Of a stretch of DNA of 64,000 nt, positions 54,024 through 62,193 are shown piece by piece. This stretch comes from Raoultibacter phocaeensis (lineage in GTDB: Bacteria; Actinomycetota; Coriobacteriia; Coriobacteriales; Eggerthellaceae): positions 1,116,001 to 1,180,000 of the forward strand of contig NZ_CABDUX010000002.1 of NCBI RefSeq assembly GCF_901411515.1. The letters are read 5' to 3'. Every line of letters begins with the position of its first letter. Within the stretch, counting starts at the first letter, position 1. A model generated the notes under the pieces. The model had not been told where the DNA came from and made no database searches. It saw only the letters and a list, made by a program, of their open reading frames with translations. Both the position numbers and the translations under genes were made by a program.

Positions 54024-54593
54024 CTACTGGAGAACGCCGAAGTTCTCCAAGGGCCAATAGATGAAGCAGCCCTTGCCGGTTACGCTCGACTCCTTAACGG
54101 AGCCGAAGTAGCGGGAATCTTTCGAGTTGGTGCGGTTATCCCCCATCATCCACAGCTCGCCTTCAGGAACCGTGTAGGGATAGCTTATGTCGACGAGCGT
54201 GCTCGCGAAGGGATCGGAGGGAAGGCCGTGGGTGTAGGGCTCGTCGAGGGCGACGCCGTCGACGTAGACCCTCCCGTCGATGAGGTCGACGGTCTGCCCG
54301 CCCGTCGCGATGCAGCGCTTGATGAGGATGCGACCGGGTATCTCCTTATCCTCGAACGTCACGATGTCGCCCGGCTCTATGTCGCGGAAGTAGTAGCTCA
54401 CGCGTTCGGAGAACACCTTGTCGCCGGTCATGATGGTGGTCTCCATCGAACCGGAGGGAATCTCGTAGGGCTGGATGACGAACTCGCGCAACAGCCACGA
54501 AAGGCCGACGACGAGCGCGACGAGAAACAGGAAGCTCAGCAGACTCCGCAGCACGGAGCGCTTGGGGGCATCGGCGTGTTGACCGGCATCCAT
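54024..54593 (-). CDS. lepB: Signal peptidase I, first tandem copy
   Basis: Membrane serine protease that removes signal peptides. In 189 residues one N-terminal helix (LLSFLFLVALVVGLSWLL) precedes IPSGSMETTIMTGDKVF with the catalytic Ser, DIVTFEDKEIPGRILIKRCIATGGQTV with the catalytic Lys, and GDNRTNSKDSRYFG. It is paralogous to the gene at 54863, and the central part is almost identical at DNA level. ATG 54593 is behind AAGGAAG. Copies diverge mainly in the membrane helix and C-terminus, which may give different substrate preference. Confidence 0.95.
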   Translation of the reverse strand: MDAGQHADAPKRSVLRSLLSFLFLVALVVGLSWLLREFVIQPYEIPSGSMETTIMTGDKVFSERVSYYFRDIEPGDIVTFEDKEIPGRILIKRCIATGGQTVDLIDGRVYVDGVALDEPYTHGLPSDPFASTLVDISYPYTVPEGELWMMGDNRTNSKDSRYFGSVKESSVTGKGCFIYWPLENFGVLQ

Positions 54594-54653
54594 GAACGTT
54601 TCGCTTCCTTTCCATCCAGACCTCGCCAATCGATACGCCTGAATACGATTCGA

Positions 54654-54668
54654 CGGTATATGATACCG
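54654..54668. promoter_or_regulatory. Palindrome upstream of the first lepB copy
   Basis: CGGTAT-ATG-ATACCG, perfect six-base arms, about 60 bases before the gene in the 269-base gap between the lepB copies. It could be an operator or a promoter element; nothing else was found in the gap. Confidence 0.35.
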
Positions 54669-54862
54669 CTTCGCGTCAAAGCGTATGCGTCGGTAGATAA
54701 ACATTTCAGAAATCCACGATCGAGAGCGCGCCGGGGCGCTTTCTGAAACGGTGCCCGAACGACTGCGGCGTCGCGAAAAGCCCCCGACGCACTCGTGCCC
54801 GCGCATAACCCGCACGACACCGACAAGATGCGGATCGGGGCGCGCGGGCGCCTCCTTGGCGC

Positions 54863-55429
54863 TTACAAGGTCCCGAAATGGGAGGGCGGCCAGTACACAA
54901 GACAGACCCGGCCGGTGACGCTCGATTCTTTCACCGATCCAAAATACCGCGAATCGTTGGAGTTCGTGCGGTTGTCCCCCATCACCCACAGCTCGCCTTG
55001 CGGAACCGTATAGGGGTAGTTCACTTCGACGATGGTCTTCGACAAGGGATCGGAGGGAAGGCCGTGGGTGTAGGGCTCGTCGAGGGCGACGCCGTCGACG
55101 TAGACCCTCCCGTCGATGAGGTCGACGGTCTGCCCTGCCACCGCAATGCAGCGCTTAAGCAGAATACGGCCTGGAATCTCGTTGTCCTCGAACGTCACGA
55201 TGTCGCCCGGCTCTATGTCGCGGAAATAGTAGCTCACGCGTTCGGAGAACACCTTGTCGCCGGTCATGATAGTGGTCTCCATCGAACCGGAGGGCACTTC
55301 GTAGGGTCGCACGACGAATTCCATGATCAGCCTCGACGCACCCACTGCAACGACGACGATGACGAGGATGGTGAGAATGCTTCTGAAAAGCGACGGCTTA
55401 TGGGTCTCGGCATGCTGCCCGGCATCCAT
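54863..55429 (-). CDS. lepB: Signal peptidase I, second tandem copy
   Basis: 188-residue paralogue of the adjacent signal peptidase. Helix ILTILVIVVVAVGASRLIMEF is followed by VPSGSMETTIMTGDKVF (catalytic Ser) and GRILLKRCIAVAGQTV (catalytic Lys), with GDNRTNSNDSRYFG. The shared block from SGSMETT to YTHGLPSDP differs at only a few residues. It lies 70 bases downstream of trmD, its usual context, so this is probably the ancestral copy and 54024 the duplicate. AAGGAA is 11-12 bases before ATG 55429. Confidence 0.95.
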   Translation of the reverse strand: MDAGQHAETHKPSLFRSILTILVIVVVAVGASRLIMEFVVRPYEVPSGSMETTIMTGDKVFSERVSYYFRDIEPGDIVTFEDNEIPGRILLKRCIAVAGQTVDLIDGRVYVDGVALDEPYTHGLPSDPLSKTIVEVNYPYTVPQGELWVMGDNRTNSNDSRYFGSVKESSVTGRVCLVYWPPSHFGTL

Positions 55430-55500
55430 GTACGTTTATTTCCTTTCGGTTCGTCGGTCGGTCTGAGCGTATACGTGCGCGCTGTGCGCGCACCATGATC

Positions 55501-56238
55501 CTAACGCGGCATTGCGGCCTTAAGCGACGCCAGAATAGCATGGTCGGCCGCATCGAGGTTCGCCGTTTCGAGCAGATCCGGCCTCAGGCACAGGGTGCGC
55601 TTGAGACTCTGCTCGCGCCGCCACCTATCGATGGCGGCATGGTTGCCGGAGAGAAGCACGTCGGGAACCTCCATCCCGCGGTACACAGCAGGGCGCGTGT
55701 ACTGCGGATACTCGAGCAATCCGTCGTAAAAGCTCTCGTCGATGGCACCCGCCTCGTCCCCGAGCACCCCCTCGATCTTGCGAACCACGGCATCGATTAC
55801 GACCATCGAAGCGAGCTCGCCGCTCGTGAGCACGTAATCGCCCACGGAAAGGATCTTGTCCGCCAAAGCGTAGGCACGCTCGTCGATCCCCTCGTAGTGG
55901 CCGCACACGAACAGAAGGCGGTCGCGTGCAGCAAGCTCGATGGCGAGCGCATCGGTGAACGGCTCGCCTTGAGGACCGAGGAAGATCGTGTAGGGCTTCG
56001 AAGCTCCCTCCGATGCGATCTCTTCGAACGCCTCGAATATCGGTTCGCACTTCATCACGAGACCTTGGCCCCCGCCGTAAGGGTCGTCATCGGTCGTACG
56101 GTGCCTATCGTGCGTCCAATCGCGCAGATCGCGGGCGGTAAATTCAAGGATGCCCTTCTCTTGCGCTATGCGCATCATCGACGCACCCATGACGGCATCG
56201 AACATGCCGGGAAACGTCGAGAGCGTTTCTATCTTCAT
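55501..56238 (-). CDS. trmD: tRNA (guanine-N1)-methyltransferase
   Basis: Makes m1G37 next to the anticodon, preventing frameshifting. In 245 residues the trefoil-knot SPOUT fold is recognised by LSTFPGMFDAVM, the DDDPYGGGQGLVM loop, IFLGPQGEPF, FVCGHYEGIDERA, SVGDYVLTSGELASMVVIDAV (knot and SAM site) and the C-terminal LSGNHAAIDRWRREQSLKRT. ATG 56238 is behind AAAGGA; the frame is open upstream without homology. It lies 84 bases after rimM in the standard rpsP-khpA-rimM-trmD order. Confidence 0.97.
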   Translation of the reverse strand: MKIETLSTFPGMFDAVMGASMMRIAQEKGILEFTARDLRDWTHDRHRTTDDDPYGGGQGLVMKCEPIFEAFEEIASEGASKPYTIFLGPQGEPFTDALAIELAARDRLLFVCGHYEGIDERAYALADKILSVGDYVLTSGELASMVVIDAVVRKIEGVLGDEAGAIDESFYDGLLEYPQYTRPAVYRGMEVPDVLLSGNHAAIDRWRREQSLKRTLCLRPDLLETANLDAADHAILASLKAAMPR

Positions 56239-56322
56239 GGAGCCGTCCTTTCTCTCGCGTAATCGTACCCGCATGCGCTACACCACGCCCTCGCGTGCGT
56301 GCTTGAGGCTACGCCCACAGCC

Positions 56323-56838
56323 TCAACACTCGACGAGTCCGCGGGGCACGCGCGTTCTGACCGTTTCGGCATCGTCGTCGATCGCAAGCACGATGGCGTC
56401 CACGAACGGTACGAGCACCTCGCCCATAGCACCGTCCACGGAAATGAGCCGCTGCGCCTTGTTGTCGATCACCTCGACAACCGTTCCGATATCGCCGAGC
56501 ACCTCGTCTATGACCGCATAGCCGACGATCGTGTCCTCTTCGCACGCGTCGAACCCCTCGGGCAGATCGACCCTGCGCACCAAACACGAACACCCTGCGA
56601 GCGCTTCCGCCGCATCGATCGAGTCGACGCTGTCGAAGACGACATGGTAAACATCGTGCCCGAGATCGTTCGCTTCGATAACGATGCCGCGCCGGGGCAC
56701 ATCGAGCACCGGCGGCACGAAAGCGACCTCAAGGCCGGCGCGCAGCAAAAAAGGAAGGCCAGACGCACTGCGTGCGACCAGCCCACCTTGCAAGCTCTTC
56801 GGTTTTACCAGTTCGGCTACGTTGGCCCAATCGTGCAT
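56323..56838 (-). CDS. rimM: 16S rRNA processing protein RimM
   Basis: Late 30S assembly factor that binds S19. The N-terminal RimM barrel is diverged (VAELVKPKSLQGGLVARSASGLPFLLRAG); the C-terminal PRC-barrel-like domain is clear (DTIVGYAVIDEVLGDIGTVVEVIDNKAQRLISVDG, EVLVPFVDAIVLAID). At 171 residues it has typical length. The ATG follows the khpA stop directly with no gap, indicating coupling. Order after rpsP and khpA supports the call. Confidence 0.9.
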   Translation of the reverse strand: MHDWANVAELVKPKSLQGGLVARSASGLPFLLRAGLEVAFVPPVLDVPRRGIVIEANDLGHDVYHVVFDSVDSIDAAEALAGCSCLVRRVDLPEGFDACEEDTIVGYAVIDEVLGDIGTVVEVIDNKAQRLISVDGAMGEVLVPFVDAIVLAIDDDAETVRTRVPRGLVEC

Positions 56839-57093
56839 TTAGTCGATGAGCTCTACTTCGACATGGGTATCGGTGCGGGAAGCAGCCGCGCGCGCAAGCG
56901 TGCGGATGGCCTTGATGACCCTGCCTTGCCTACCGATAACCTTGCCGGCATCGTCTTCGTGAACGCGGATCTCGACGAGGATCGTTCCGTCGTCGGCCTC
57001 GCTCGACGCGATCTCGAGATCGTCGGGATACTCGACCAAAGGCTCGACGACCGAAGCCACCAATCCGGCGACGTCTGTCGTTTCGGCAGACAT
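56839..57093 (-). CDS. khpA: KhpA-type KH-domain RNA-binding protein
   Basis: 84-residue single KH domain. The RNA-binding GxxG loop is GRQGR in DDAGKVIGRQGRVIKAIRTLARAAA. KhpA forms a complex with KhpB/Jag that affects cell division and sRNA or mRNA metabolism in Gram-positives. The short N-terminal part (VVEPLVEYPDDLEI) is usual. The rpsP stop lies four bases upstream, with only a weak ribosome site, so translation is probably coupled to S16. Confidence 0.92.
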   Translation of the reverse strand: MSAETTDVAGLVASVVEPLVEYPDDLEIASSEADDGTILVEIRVHEDDAGKVIGRQGRVIKAIRTLARAAASRTDTHVEVELID

Positions 57094-57097
57094 GGCG

Positions 57098-57343
57098 CTA
57101 CGCGTCCTTGCGTGCGGTTTCGATGAGGCGGGCAACCGTATCGGTCGGCTGCGCACCGTTCTTGATCCACGCATCGACCTTCTCGAAGTCGAACTTCACC
57201 ATGGCCGGATCGACACAGGGGTTGTAACGGCCGACCTCTTCGATGAAACGGCCGTCGCGCGGTGCGCGCGCATCGGCGACGACGACGCGGTAGTAAGGTG
57301 CCTTTTTAGCGCCGTGGCGGGCGAGACGAATTTTAACTGCCAT
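57098..57343 (-). CDS. rpsP: 30S ribosomal protein S16
   Basis: 81-residue small-subunit protein needed for 30S assembly. [38 protein letters not shown] and the segment [34 protein letters not shown] are diagnostic. AAAGGAG lies nine bases before the ATG. It is the first gene of the S16-KhpA-RimM-TrmD unit and has a strong promoter upstream. Confidence 0.98.
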   Translation of the reverse strand: MAVKIRLARHGAKKAPYYRVVVADARAPRDGRFIEEVGRYNPCVDPAMVKFDFEKVDAWIKNGAQPTDTVARLIETARKDA

Positions 57344-57429
57344 GAAGTTGAACTCCTTTTACCATGTAATACAACGTGTGCTTGCCGGATCCGTGCAGAA
57401 TCGGCATCCTTGAAAAACAGCAATTGCTA

Positions 57430-57458
57430 ATAATAGGGTGAAACGGCTCGTCTTGCAA
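57430..57458 (-). promoter_or_regulatory. rpsP operon promoter
   Basis: On the minus strand TTGCAA (57453-57458) and TATTAT (57430-57435) are separated by exactly 17 bases, giving a leader of about 80 bases. The rest of the 57344-57596 gap shows no gene. Confidence 0.7.
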
Positions 57459-57596
57459 GCATTCGGGCAAAAGGCGTCACGATTTACAGAAAGTACGGCA
57501 AAAGTCCATCCACGAGCCGACCCTTTTGGATGCGCAGATCAAAATCTTGAAACGCCGAGAGTCCCGAACGCGCTCCGAGTGCAGCGCATACGGTCA

Positions 57597-58103
57597 TCAA
57601 ACCTCGTGAAAGTAGATGAACGTATCCTGAAACGTTCCGTCTTTCATACGGAACCCGCCGAAAATCGTACCGATTCGAGTAAATCCGAGATCTTCGTATA
57701 GATGGATGGCACCTGCGTTGCTCGCAACGACGGCGTTGAACTGCAATCCCCGAAACCCGATCGAGCCCGCCCGTTCAAGCGAGTCCGACACGAGCGCCCG
57801 GCCGATTCCCCTGCCCCGCGCCTCAAAGGACACCGCGTAGCTCGCGTTCGCGATGTGGCTGCAGCGCCCTGTGTTGTTAGGATGCAGGATGTAAAGTCCG
57901 AGCAGGCGGTTTCCGCATACGGCAACCGCCGTAGCCGACTGGGACGAGAAGAACTCGAGCGCCGCATCCGCGTCGAGCATCTCCTCCTGCGGAAACGCGA
58001 CGCCGTCTTCGACGACCTCGTTCCATACGGTGCGCATCGCCTCGAGGTCATCCTTTTCGAACAGCCTGATCAAAAGCGGTTCATCGTTTTGCACGGCTTG
58101 CAT
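57597..58103 (-). CDS. GNAT N-acetyltransferase
   Basis: 168-residue acetyltransferase. LIRLFEKDDLEAMRTVWNEVVEDGVAFP opens the fold. ANASYAVSFEARGRGIGRALVSDSLERA is motif A with the acetyl-CoA loop, and NAVVASNAGAIHLYEDLGFTRIGTIFGGFRM is motif B with the C-terminus. The sequence style resembles L-amino-acid N-acyltransferases and YhhY-type enzymes. ATG 58103, behind AAGG, is preferred over GTG 58106. It begins eight bases before the stop of the ABC permease gene ends the preceding unit, so it is probably co-transcribed with the ABC pair. The substrate is unknown. Confidence 0.86.
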   Translation of the reverse strand: MQAVQNDEPLLIRLFEKDDLEAMRTVWNEVVEDGVAFPQEEMLDADAALEFFSSQSATAVAVCGNRLLGLYILHPNNTGRCSHIANASYAVSFEARGRGIGRALVSDSLERAGSIGFRGLQFNAVVASNAGAIHLYEDLGFTRIGTIFGGFRMKDGTFQDTFIYFHEV

Positions 58104-58110
58104 CACCGCC

Positions 58111-58950
58111 TTACGCGAGGTTCGTTTTCCGGTCGATCACGTACACGCACACGGCGTAGAACACGATCGAAGTTATCAGATAGAGTACGAGCGAAACGCC
58201 CGAAGAGAGCATGTTCGCCGCTGCGTAGTTGTACGACGATTCGTACATGAAGCTGGTCGCAAGCAGGACGCTCTTGATGCTGTGGACGAGCCCCGCAGCC
58301 CATGAGAGGGCGAAGAACAAACCGATGCCCGCAGCAACCTTGTGTTTCGCGGCAAGGGCGCTGCCGAGCGCGAACGCGGCGTAGGCGGTGAGCACCATCG
58401 CGAGCACCTGCATCGCAGACGTCGACCCCGCGAGCATGAAACTCGCAAACGACTCGATGCTCGAGAACCCGTAGGAGGACATGAGCATGAAGTACGGGAT
58501 CGTCTCGTCGAAATCGCCGGCAAAGCCCATCGCGGCCATCGAGGCGAAATATGCGCAGAACCCGACGATCACCACATCGATGAGCAGCCAGAGCGCGGCG
58601 GCGATGACCTTCGACGCGATATGCAGGTTCGCGCTTACGGGCAGGGTGAGCGTAAGGTAGCCCTCGTCGGTGAAGAAGTTCTTGTAGAAGCGGTGCACGA
58701 TGGCGAAGAAGGTCGCCGCCGAAGCCATGAAAAGCGCGAACAGGCAGAATGCGCCCGTCATGGCGAGCATGACGAGGATCGAGGCCGAAAAGCCCGACGA
58801 GCCGCTCCATCCGTTATACGCAGAATCGATCCAGTTGCAGCCGAAGAAGCATGCGGCAGCCACCAACCCCACGGCAAGCGCGGCGATATGGACGGGTACG
58901 AGCACGCGCGAAAGCGCTGCCATATCGTATTTCAGCAGTTTTCCTAGCAT
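58111..58950 (-). CDS. ABC transporter permease, ABC-2 type
   Basis: 279-residue membrane protein with about six helices, for example VHIAALAVGLVAAACFFGC, ILVMLAMTGAFCLFALFMASAATFFAIVHRF, VIAAALWLLIDVVIVGFCAYFASM and VSLVLYLITSIVFYAVCVYVID. The segment RFYKNFFTDEGYLTLTLPVSANLHIASKVI is characteristic of YtrC/D-like and bacitracin-type ABC-2 permeases. It overlaps the ATPase gene by seven bases (ATGCTAG). The exported substrate is unknown. No GntR/YtrA regulator is present beside the pair, unlike many such operons. Confidence 0.85.
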   Translation of the reverse strand: MLGKLLKYDMAALSRVLVPVHIAALAVGLVAAACFFGCNWIDSAYNGWSGSSGFSASILVMLAMTGAFCLFALFMASAATFFAIVHRFYKNFFTDEGYLTLTLPVSANLHIASKVIAAALWLLIDVVIVGFCAYFASMAAMGFAGDFDETIPYFMLMSSYGFSSIESFASFMLAGSTSAMQVLAMVLTAYAAFALGSALAAKHKVAAGIGLFFALSWAAGLVHSIKSVLLATSFMYESSYNYAAANMLSSGVSLVLYLITSIVFYAVCVYVIDRKTNLA

Positions 58951-59690
58951 CGAAACGCCTCCCTGAAGTACTGATCGAGACTGCGGCCGGTCTGCTCGCG
59001 CACCAGATGAGGAGACGAGTACAGAGACATCGTGCCGTACTGCAGCAGAATGAAATCGTCGAGCACGGCCTCGACGTCGGCCACAAGATGGGTCGATACG
59101 AGGATCGTCGAATCGCGATGGTAGTTCGTGATGATCGTACCCAGGATGAAATCGCGAGCCGCCGGATCGACGCCGCCGATCGGCTCGTCGAGCAGGTACA
59201 GGGCAGCTCTGCGCGCCATAACGAGCACGAGCTGCACCTTCTCCTTCGTTCCCTTAGAAAGCGCCCCCATAGTGCTCGTTAGGGGAACCGACAGACGCAA
59301 GAGCATATCTTCGGCAAGCCTTCGGTCGAAGTCAGCGTAGAAATCGGCGAAGAACGAAAGCGTATCGTTCACCTTCATAGCGGGGCTGAAATACGGTCGT
59401 TCGGGAAGATAGGAAACACGGCCTTTCGTCGAAGGACTCGGTGTCTCACCGAGGATGAACGCGCCGCCCGCCGTGGGCTGCAAAAGCCCCGCGATAAGTT
59501 TGATGAGCGTGGTCTTTCCGCTACCGTTCGGCCCGAGCAGACCGACGACGCGCCCACTCGGCACCGAGAACGTAACGGCATTGAGCGCGTTCACGTTCCC
59601 GTAGCGCTTGGTGAGCGATCGGCACTCGAGCACCGGCGCGCGCACGGGCTCGGGAATCGGTACATGCGGTTGAGCATAAGGTTGGTCCAT
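58944..59690 (-). CDS. ABC transporter ATPase
   Basis: 248-residue ATPase partner of the permease. It has Walker A (GPNGSGKTTLIKLIAGLL), a Q-loop region (SYLPERPYF), a degenerate signature (LSKGTKEKVQLVLVMAR in place of LSGGQ), Walker B (LYLLDEPIGGVDPAARD) and the H-loop (LVSTHLVADVE). The LSKG signature is common in YtrB/EcsA-like ATPases. A Pro-rich N-terminal tail of about 20 residues precedes the domain. GAGGGG precedes ATG 59690. It lies 35 bases after ffh. Confidence 0.92.
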   Translation of the reverse strand: MDQPYAQPHVPIPEPVRAPVLECRSLTKRYGNVNALNAVTFSVPSGRVVGLLGPNGSGKTTLIKLIAGLLQPTAGGAFILGETPSPSTKGRVSYLPERPYFSPAMKVNDTLSFFADFYADFDRRLAEDMLLRLSVPLTSTMGALSKGTKEKVQLVLVMARRAALYLLDEPIGGVDPAARDFILGTIITNYHRDSTILVSTHLVADVEAVLDDFILLQYGTMSLYSSPHLVREQTGRSLDQYFREAFRC

Positions 59691-59725
59691 GGGTCACCCC
59701 TCATAGGCTGGAAGCAGACTGCTGT

Positions 59726-61141
59726 CTACTTGTCGATGTCTTTGAGCATGTCCTGCATCTTCTTCATGTCGGCCATGCTCATACCGTTCATGCCGGGAAG
59801 CGAGCGCCTGCGACGGCCCTTCTTGTTCTTCTTGCCCTTTTTGGGACGCCCGTCGTCTGCTGGCATGAACTGCTTCATCATCTTTTTCGTCTCGTTGAAC
59901 TTCTTGATGACCTGGTTCACGTCGGACACCTGAACTCCCGCGCCGGCCGCAATGCGAGCCCGACGGCTGCCGTTCAGGATATCGGGCTTCTCGCGTTCCT
60001 TAAGCGTCATAGAATGTATGATGACCTCCATGCGGTCGAGGGCGCTTTCGTCGACTTGACCTTGCGACATGGCCTTATCACCTCCTGGCAGCGCCGCGAC
60101 GAGCTTGGACACGCCTCCCATCTTGCGGATCTGCTTGTTCATATCGAGAAAATCGTTGAGGTTGAGCTGCGCGCGCATCATGCGCTCGGCGGCCTCGGCC
60201 TCCATCTCCTCCGCTTCGATCTTCGCGGCGCTCTCGATGAGGCTCACGACATCGCCCATGCCGAGGATGCGTTTGGCCATACGGTCGGGATGGAACTCCT
60301 CGAGCGAATCGGGCTTCTCGCCCGATGAGATGAACTTGATGGGCTTGCCGGTGACCTGCTTGATGGAGAGCGCGCCGCCGCCGCGCGCATCGCCGTCCAT
60401 CTTCGACATGATCACGCCGTCGAAGTCGACGCGCTCGGAGAACGCCGAAGCGACGTTGACCACATCCTGGCCGGTCATCGCGTCGACGACCATGAGGATC
60501 TGGTCGGGTTTGACCTCGCGCTTGATGTTTTCGGCCTCGGCCATCATCTCCTCGTCGACGTGCAAGCGTCCTGCTGTGTCGATGATGACCACGTCGCGCA
60601 GGTTGTCGATGGCATCCTGAACGCCCTCGGCTGCGATCTTCACGGGGTCTGTGTCCTCACCCCGGTACACGCGCACACCGATTTCACCGCCGAGCGTTTG
60701 GAGCTGGTCGGCGGCCGCAGGACGGTACACGTCGCATGCCACGAGGAGCGGCTGGTGGTTCTCCTGCTTCAGGCGATACGCGAGCTTGGCTGCTGCCGTC
60801 GTCTTGCCGGAACCCTGCAGGCCCACGAGCATGATGACATTGGGGATGCGGCTTCCGAGCACGAGCTTGGAATCGGTGCGGCCCAAAAGTTCGGTCAGCT
60901 CGTCGAGCACGATCTTGATGACGTTTTGCGCCGGCGTGAGCGAATCGAGCACTTCGGCGGTCAGACAGCGCTCTTTAGTGTTGGCGATGAAGGTCTTCAC
61001 GACCTTGAAGTTGACGTCGGCTTCCAAGAGCGCCATGCGTATCTCGCGCATGGCGTCGTTGATATCGGCCTCGGTCAAACGGCCTTTCCCGCGCAGCCCC
61101 GAAAAGATTCCCTGCAGTCGTTCGGAGAGGTTTTCAAGCAT
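59726..61141 (-). CDS. ffh: Signal recognition particle protein Ffh
   Basis: GTPase that binds signal sequences and 4.5S RNA for co-translational membrane targeting. In 471 residues the N domain (MLENLSERLQGIFSGLRGKGRLTEADI) is followed by the G domain with GLQGSGKTTAAAKLA, DVYRPAAADQL, DTAGRLHVDEEMM and SKMDGDARGGGALS. The M domain (LNDFLDMNKQIRKMGGVSKLVAALPG, IIHSMTLKERE) ends in a Met- and Lys-rich tail. ATG 61141 follows GGGAG; the longer frame is open but non-homologous. ftsY lies just upstream. Confidence 0.97.
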   Translation of the reverse strand: MLENLSERLQGIFSGLRGKGRLTEADINDAMREIRMALLEADVNFKVVKTFIANTKERCLTAEVLDSLTPAQNVIKIVLDELTELLGRTDSKLVLGSRIPNVIMLVGLQGSGKTTAAAKLAYRLKQENHQPLLVACDVYRPAAADQLQTLGGEIGVRVYRGEDTDPVKIAAEGVQDAIDNLRDVVIIDTAGRLHVDEEMMAEAENIKREVKPDQILMVVDAMTGQDVVNVASAFSERVDFDGVIMSKMDGDARGGGALSIKQVTGKPIKFISSGEKPDSLEEFHPDRMAKRILGMGDVVSLIESAAKIEAEEMEAEAAERMMRAQLNLNDFLDMNKQIRKMGGVSKLVAALPGGDKAMSQGQVDESALDRMEVIIHSMTLKEREKPDILNGSRRARIAAGAGVQVSDVNQVIKKFNETKKMMKQFMPADDGRPKKGKKNKKGRRRRSLPGMNGMSMADMKKMQDMLKDIDK

Positions 61142-61187
61142 GGATCGCAGCTCCCATCGTACGGTTTTACCAGTGTGCGATACCACC

Positions 61188-61193
61188 AGTATA
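61188..61193 (-). promoter_or_regulatory. Candidate ffh -10 box
   Basis: TATACT on the minus strand about 47 bases before ffh, in the 128-base ftsY-ffh gap. No good -35 was found. Confidence 0.35.
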
Positions 61194-61269
61194 GCCGAGC
61201 ACCCGAAACCGAGCCGATTCCTTCGCTAAAACTCCCTTTCAACCGATACAGCGCTTTGCGAACTCGCCC

Positions 61270-62190
61270 TTATCCCCGCTCGTCGAAGTCGCCGACAAGC
61301 GCTTTCGCGAAATCGCGGGCGTCGAAATCCTTCAAATCGTCGATGCCCTCCCCGACGCCTATCTTGAGCACGGGAAGCCCAAGCTCGTGGGATATAGCAA
61401 GCGCGATGCCGCCTTTGGCCGTACCGTCGAGCTTCGTGACGATCACGCCGTCGAGGTCGAGGGCGCGGTCGAACTCGCGCGCCTGCGAAAGCCCGTTTTG
61501 GCCGGTAGTCGCATCGGTGACAAGCACGGTGTATACGGGCATGGTCGCGCGCTTGCGCACGACGTTCACTACCTTCTCGAGCTCGCGCATGAGGTCTGCC
61601 GAAGTATGCAGGCGGCCCGCCGTGTCGACGAGCACGAGATCGGCGCCCGTCTGCTCGGCGCGCTCGATAGTGTCGTAGCACACGCTCGCCGGATCGCTGC
61701 CGCGCTCGCGCGTGCATATCTCAACGCCCGCGCGTTCGGCCCACACCTCAAGCTGCTCGATGGCTGCCGCGCGAAACGTATCGGCGCTCCCCAGAAGCAC
61801 GCTTCGACCCCCATCGGTCGCCTCTTTGGCGATCTTTCCCACTGTGGTGGTCTTGCCCGTGCCGTTGATGCCCACGAAAAGCACGATGGCGTCTTCGCCG
61901 CCGAACACCTCTTCCCCGCCCTGGGCAAACGTATCCGCAATCTGGTCGTTCAAGAGGTCGAGCACCGCGTACGCATCGGGCAGCGCCTTGCGCTTAGCCT
62001 GGTCGCGCAGACTTCCCACGATAGACGCCGCCGCAGGGGCGCCGACGTCGCTTACGATGAGCGTTTCCTCGAGGCCATCCCAAAACTCGTCGTCGAGATC
62101 CGGACCGCGGTCCAGAAGAACGTTCATCGACTCCTTGAACTTGTCGCGGGAACGGGTGAGTCCCTCGCTGATCCTATCGAAAAAACCCAT
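61270..62190 (-). CDS. ftsY: Signal recognition particle receptor FtsY
   Basis: Membrane-associated GTPase that docks the SRP-ribosome complex at the translocon. Its 306 residues lack the long acidic A domain of E. coli FtsY, as usual in Gram-positives. The N domain is FFDRISEGLTRSRDKFKESM; the G domain shows GINGTGKTTTVGKIAKEA, SADTFRAAAIEQLEVWAER, DTAGRLHTSADLMRELEK, TKLDGTAKGGIAL and GVGEGIDDLKDFDA. The start follows GAGGAG within the smc stop region, three bases after the smc stop codon. The order smc-ftsY-ffh is standard. Confidence 0.97.
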   Translation of the reverse strand: MGFFDRISEGLTRSRDKFKESMNVLLDRGPDLDDEFWDGLEETLIVSDVGAPAAASIVGSLRDQAKRKALPDAYAVLDLLNDQIADTFAQGGEEVFGGEDAIVLFVGINGTGKTTTVGKIAKEATDGGRSVLLGSADTFRAAAIEQLEVWAERAGVEICTRERGSDPASVCYDTIERAEQTGADLVLVDTAGRLHTSADLMRELEKVVNVVRKRATMPVYTVLVTDATTGQNGLSQAREFDRALDLDGVIVTKLDGTAKGGIALAISHELGLPVLKIGVGEGIDDLKDFDARDFAKALVGDFDERG

Positions 62191-62193
62191 GCT

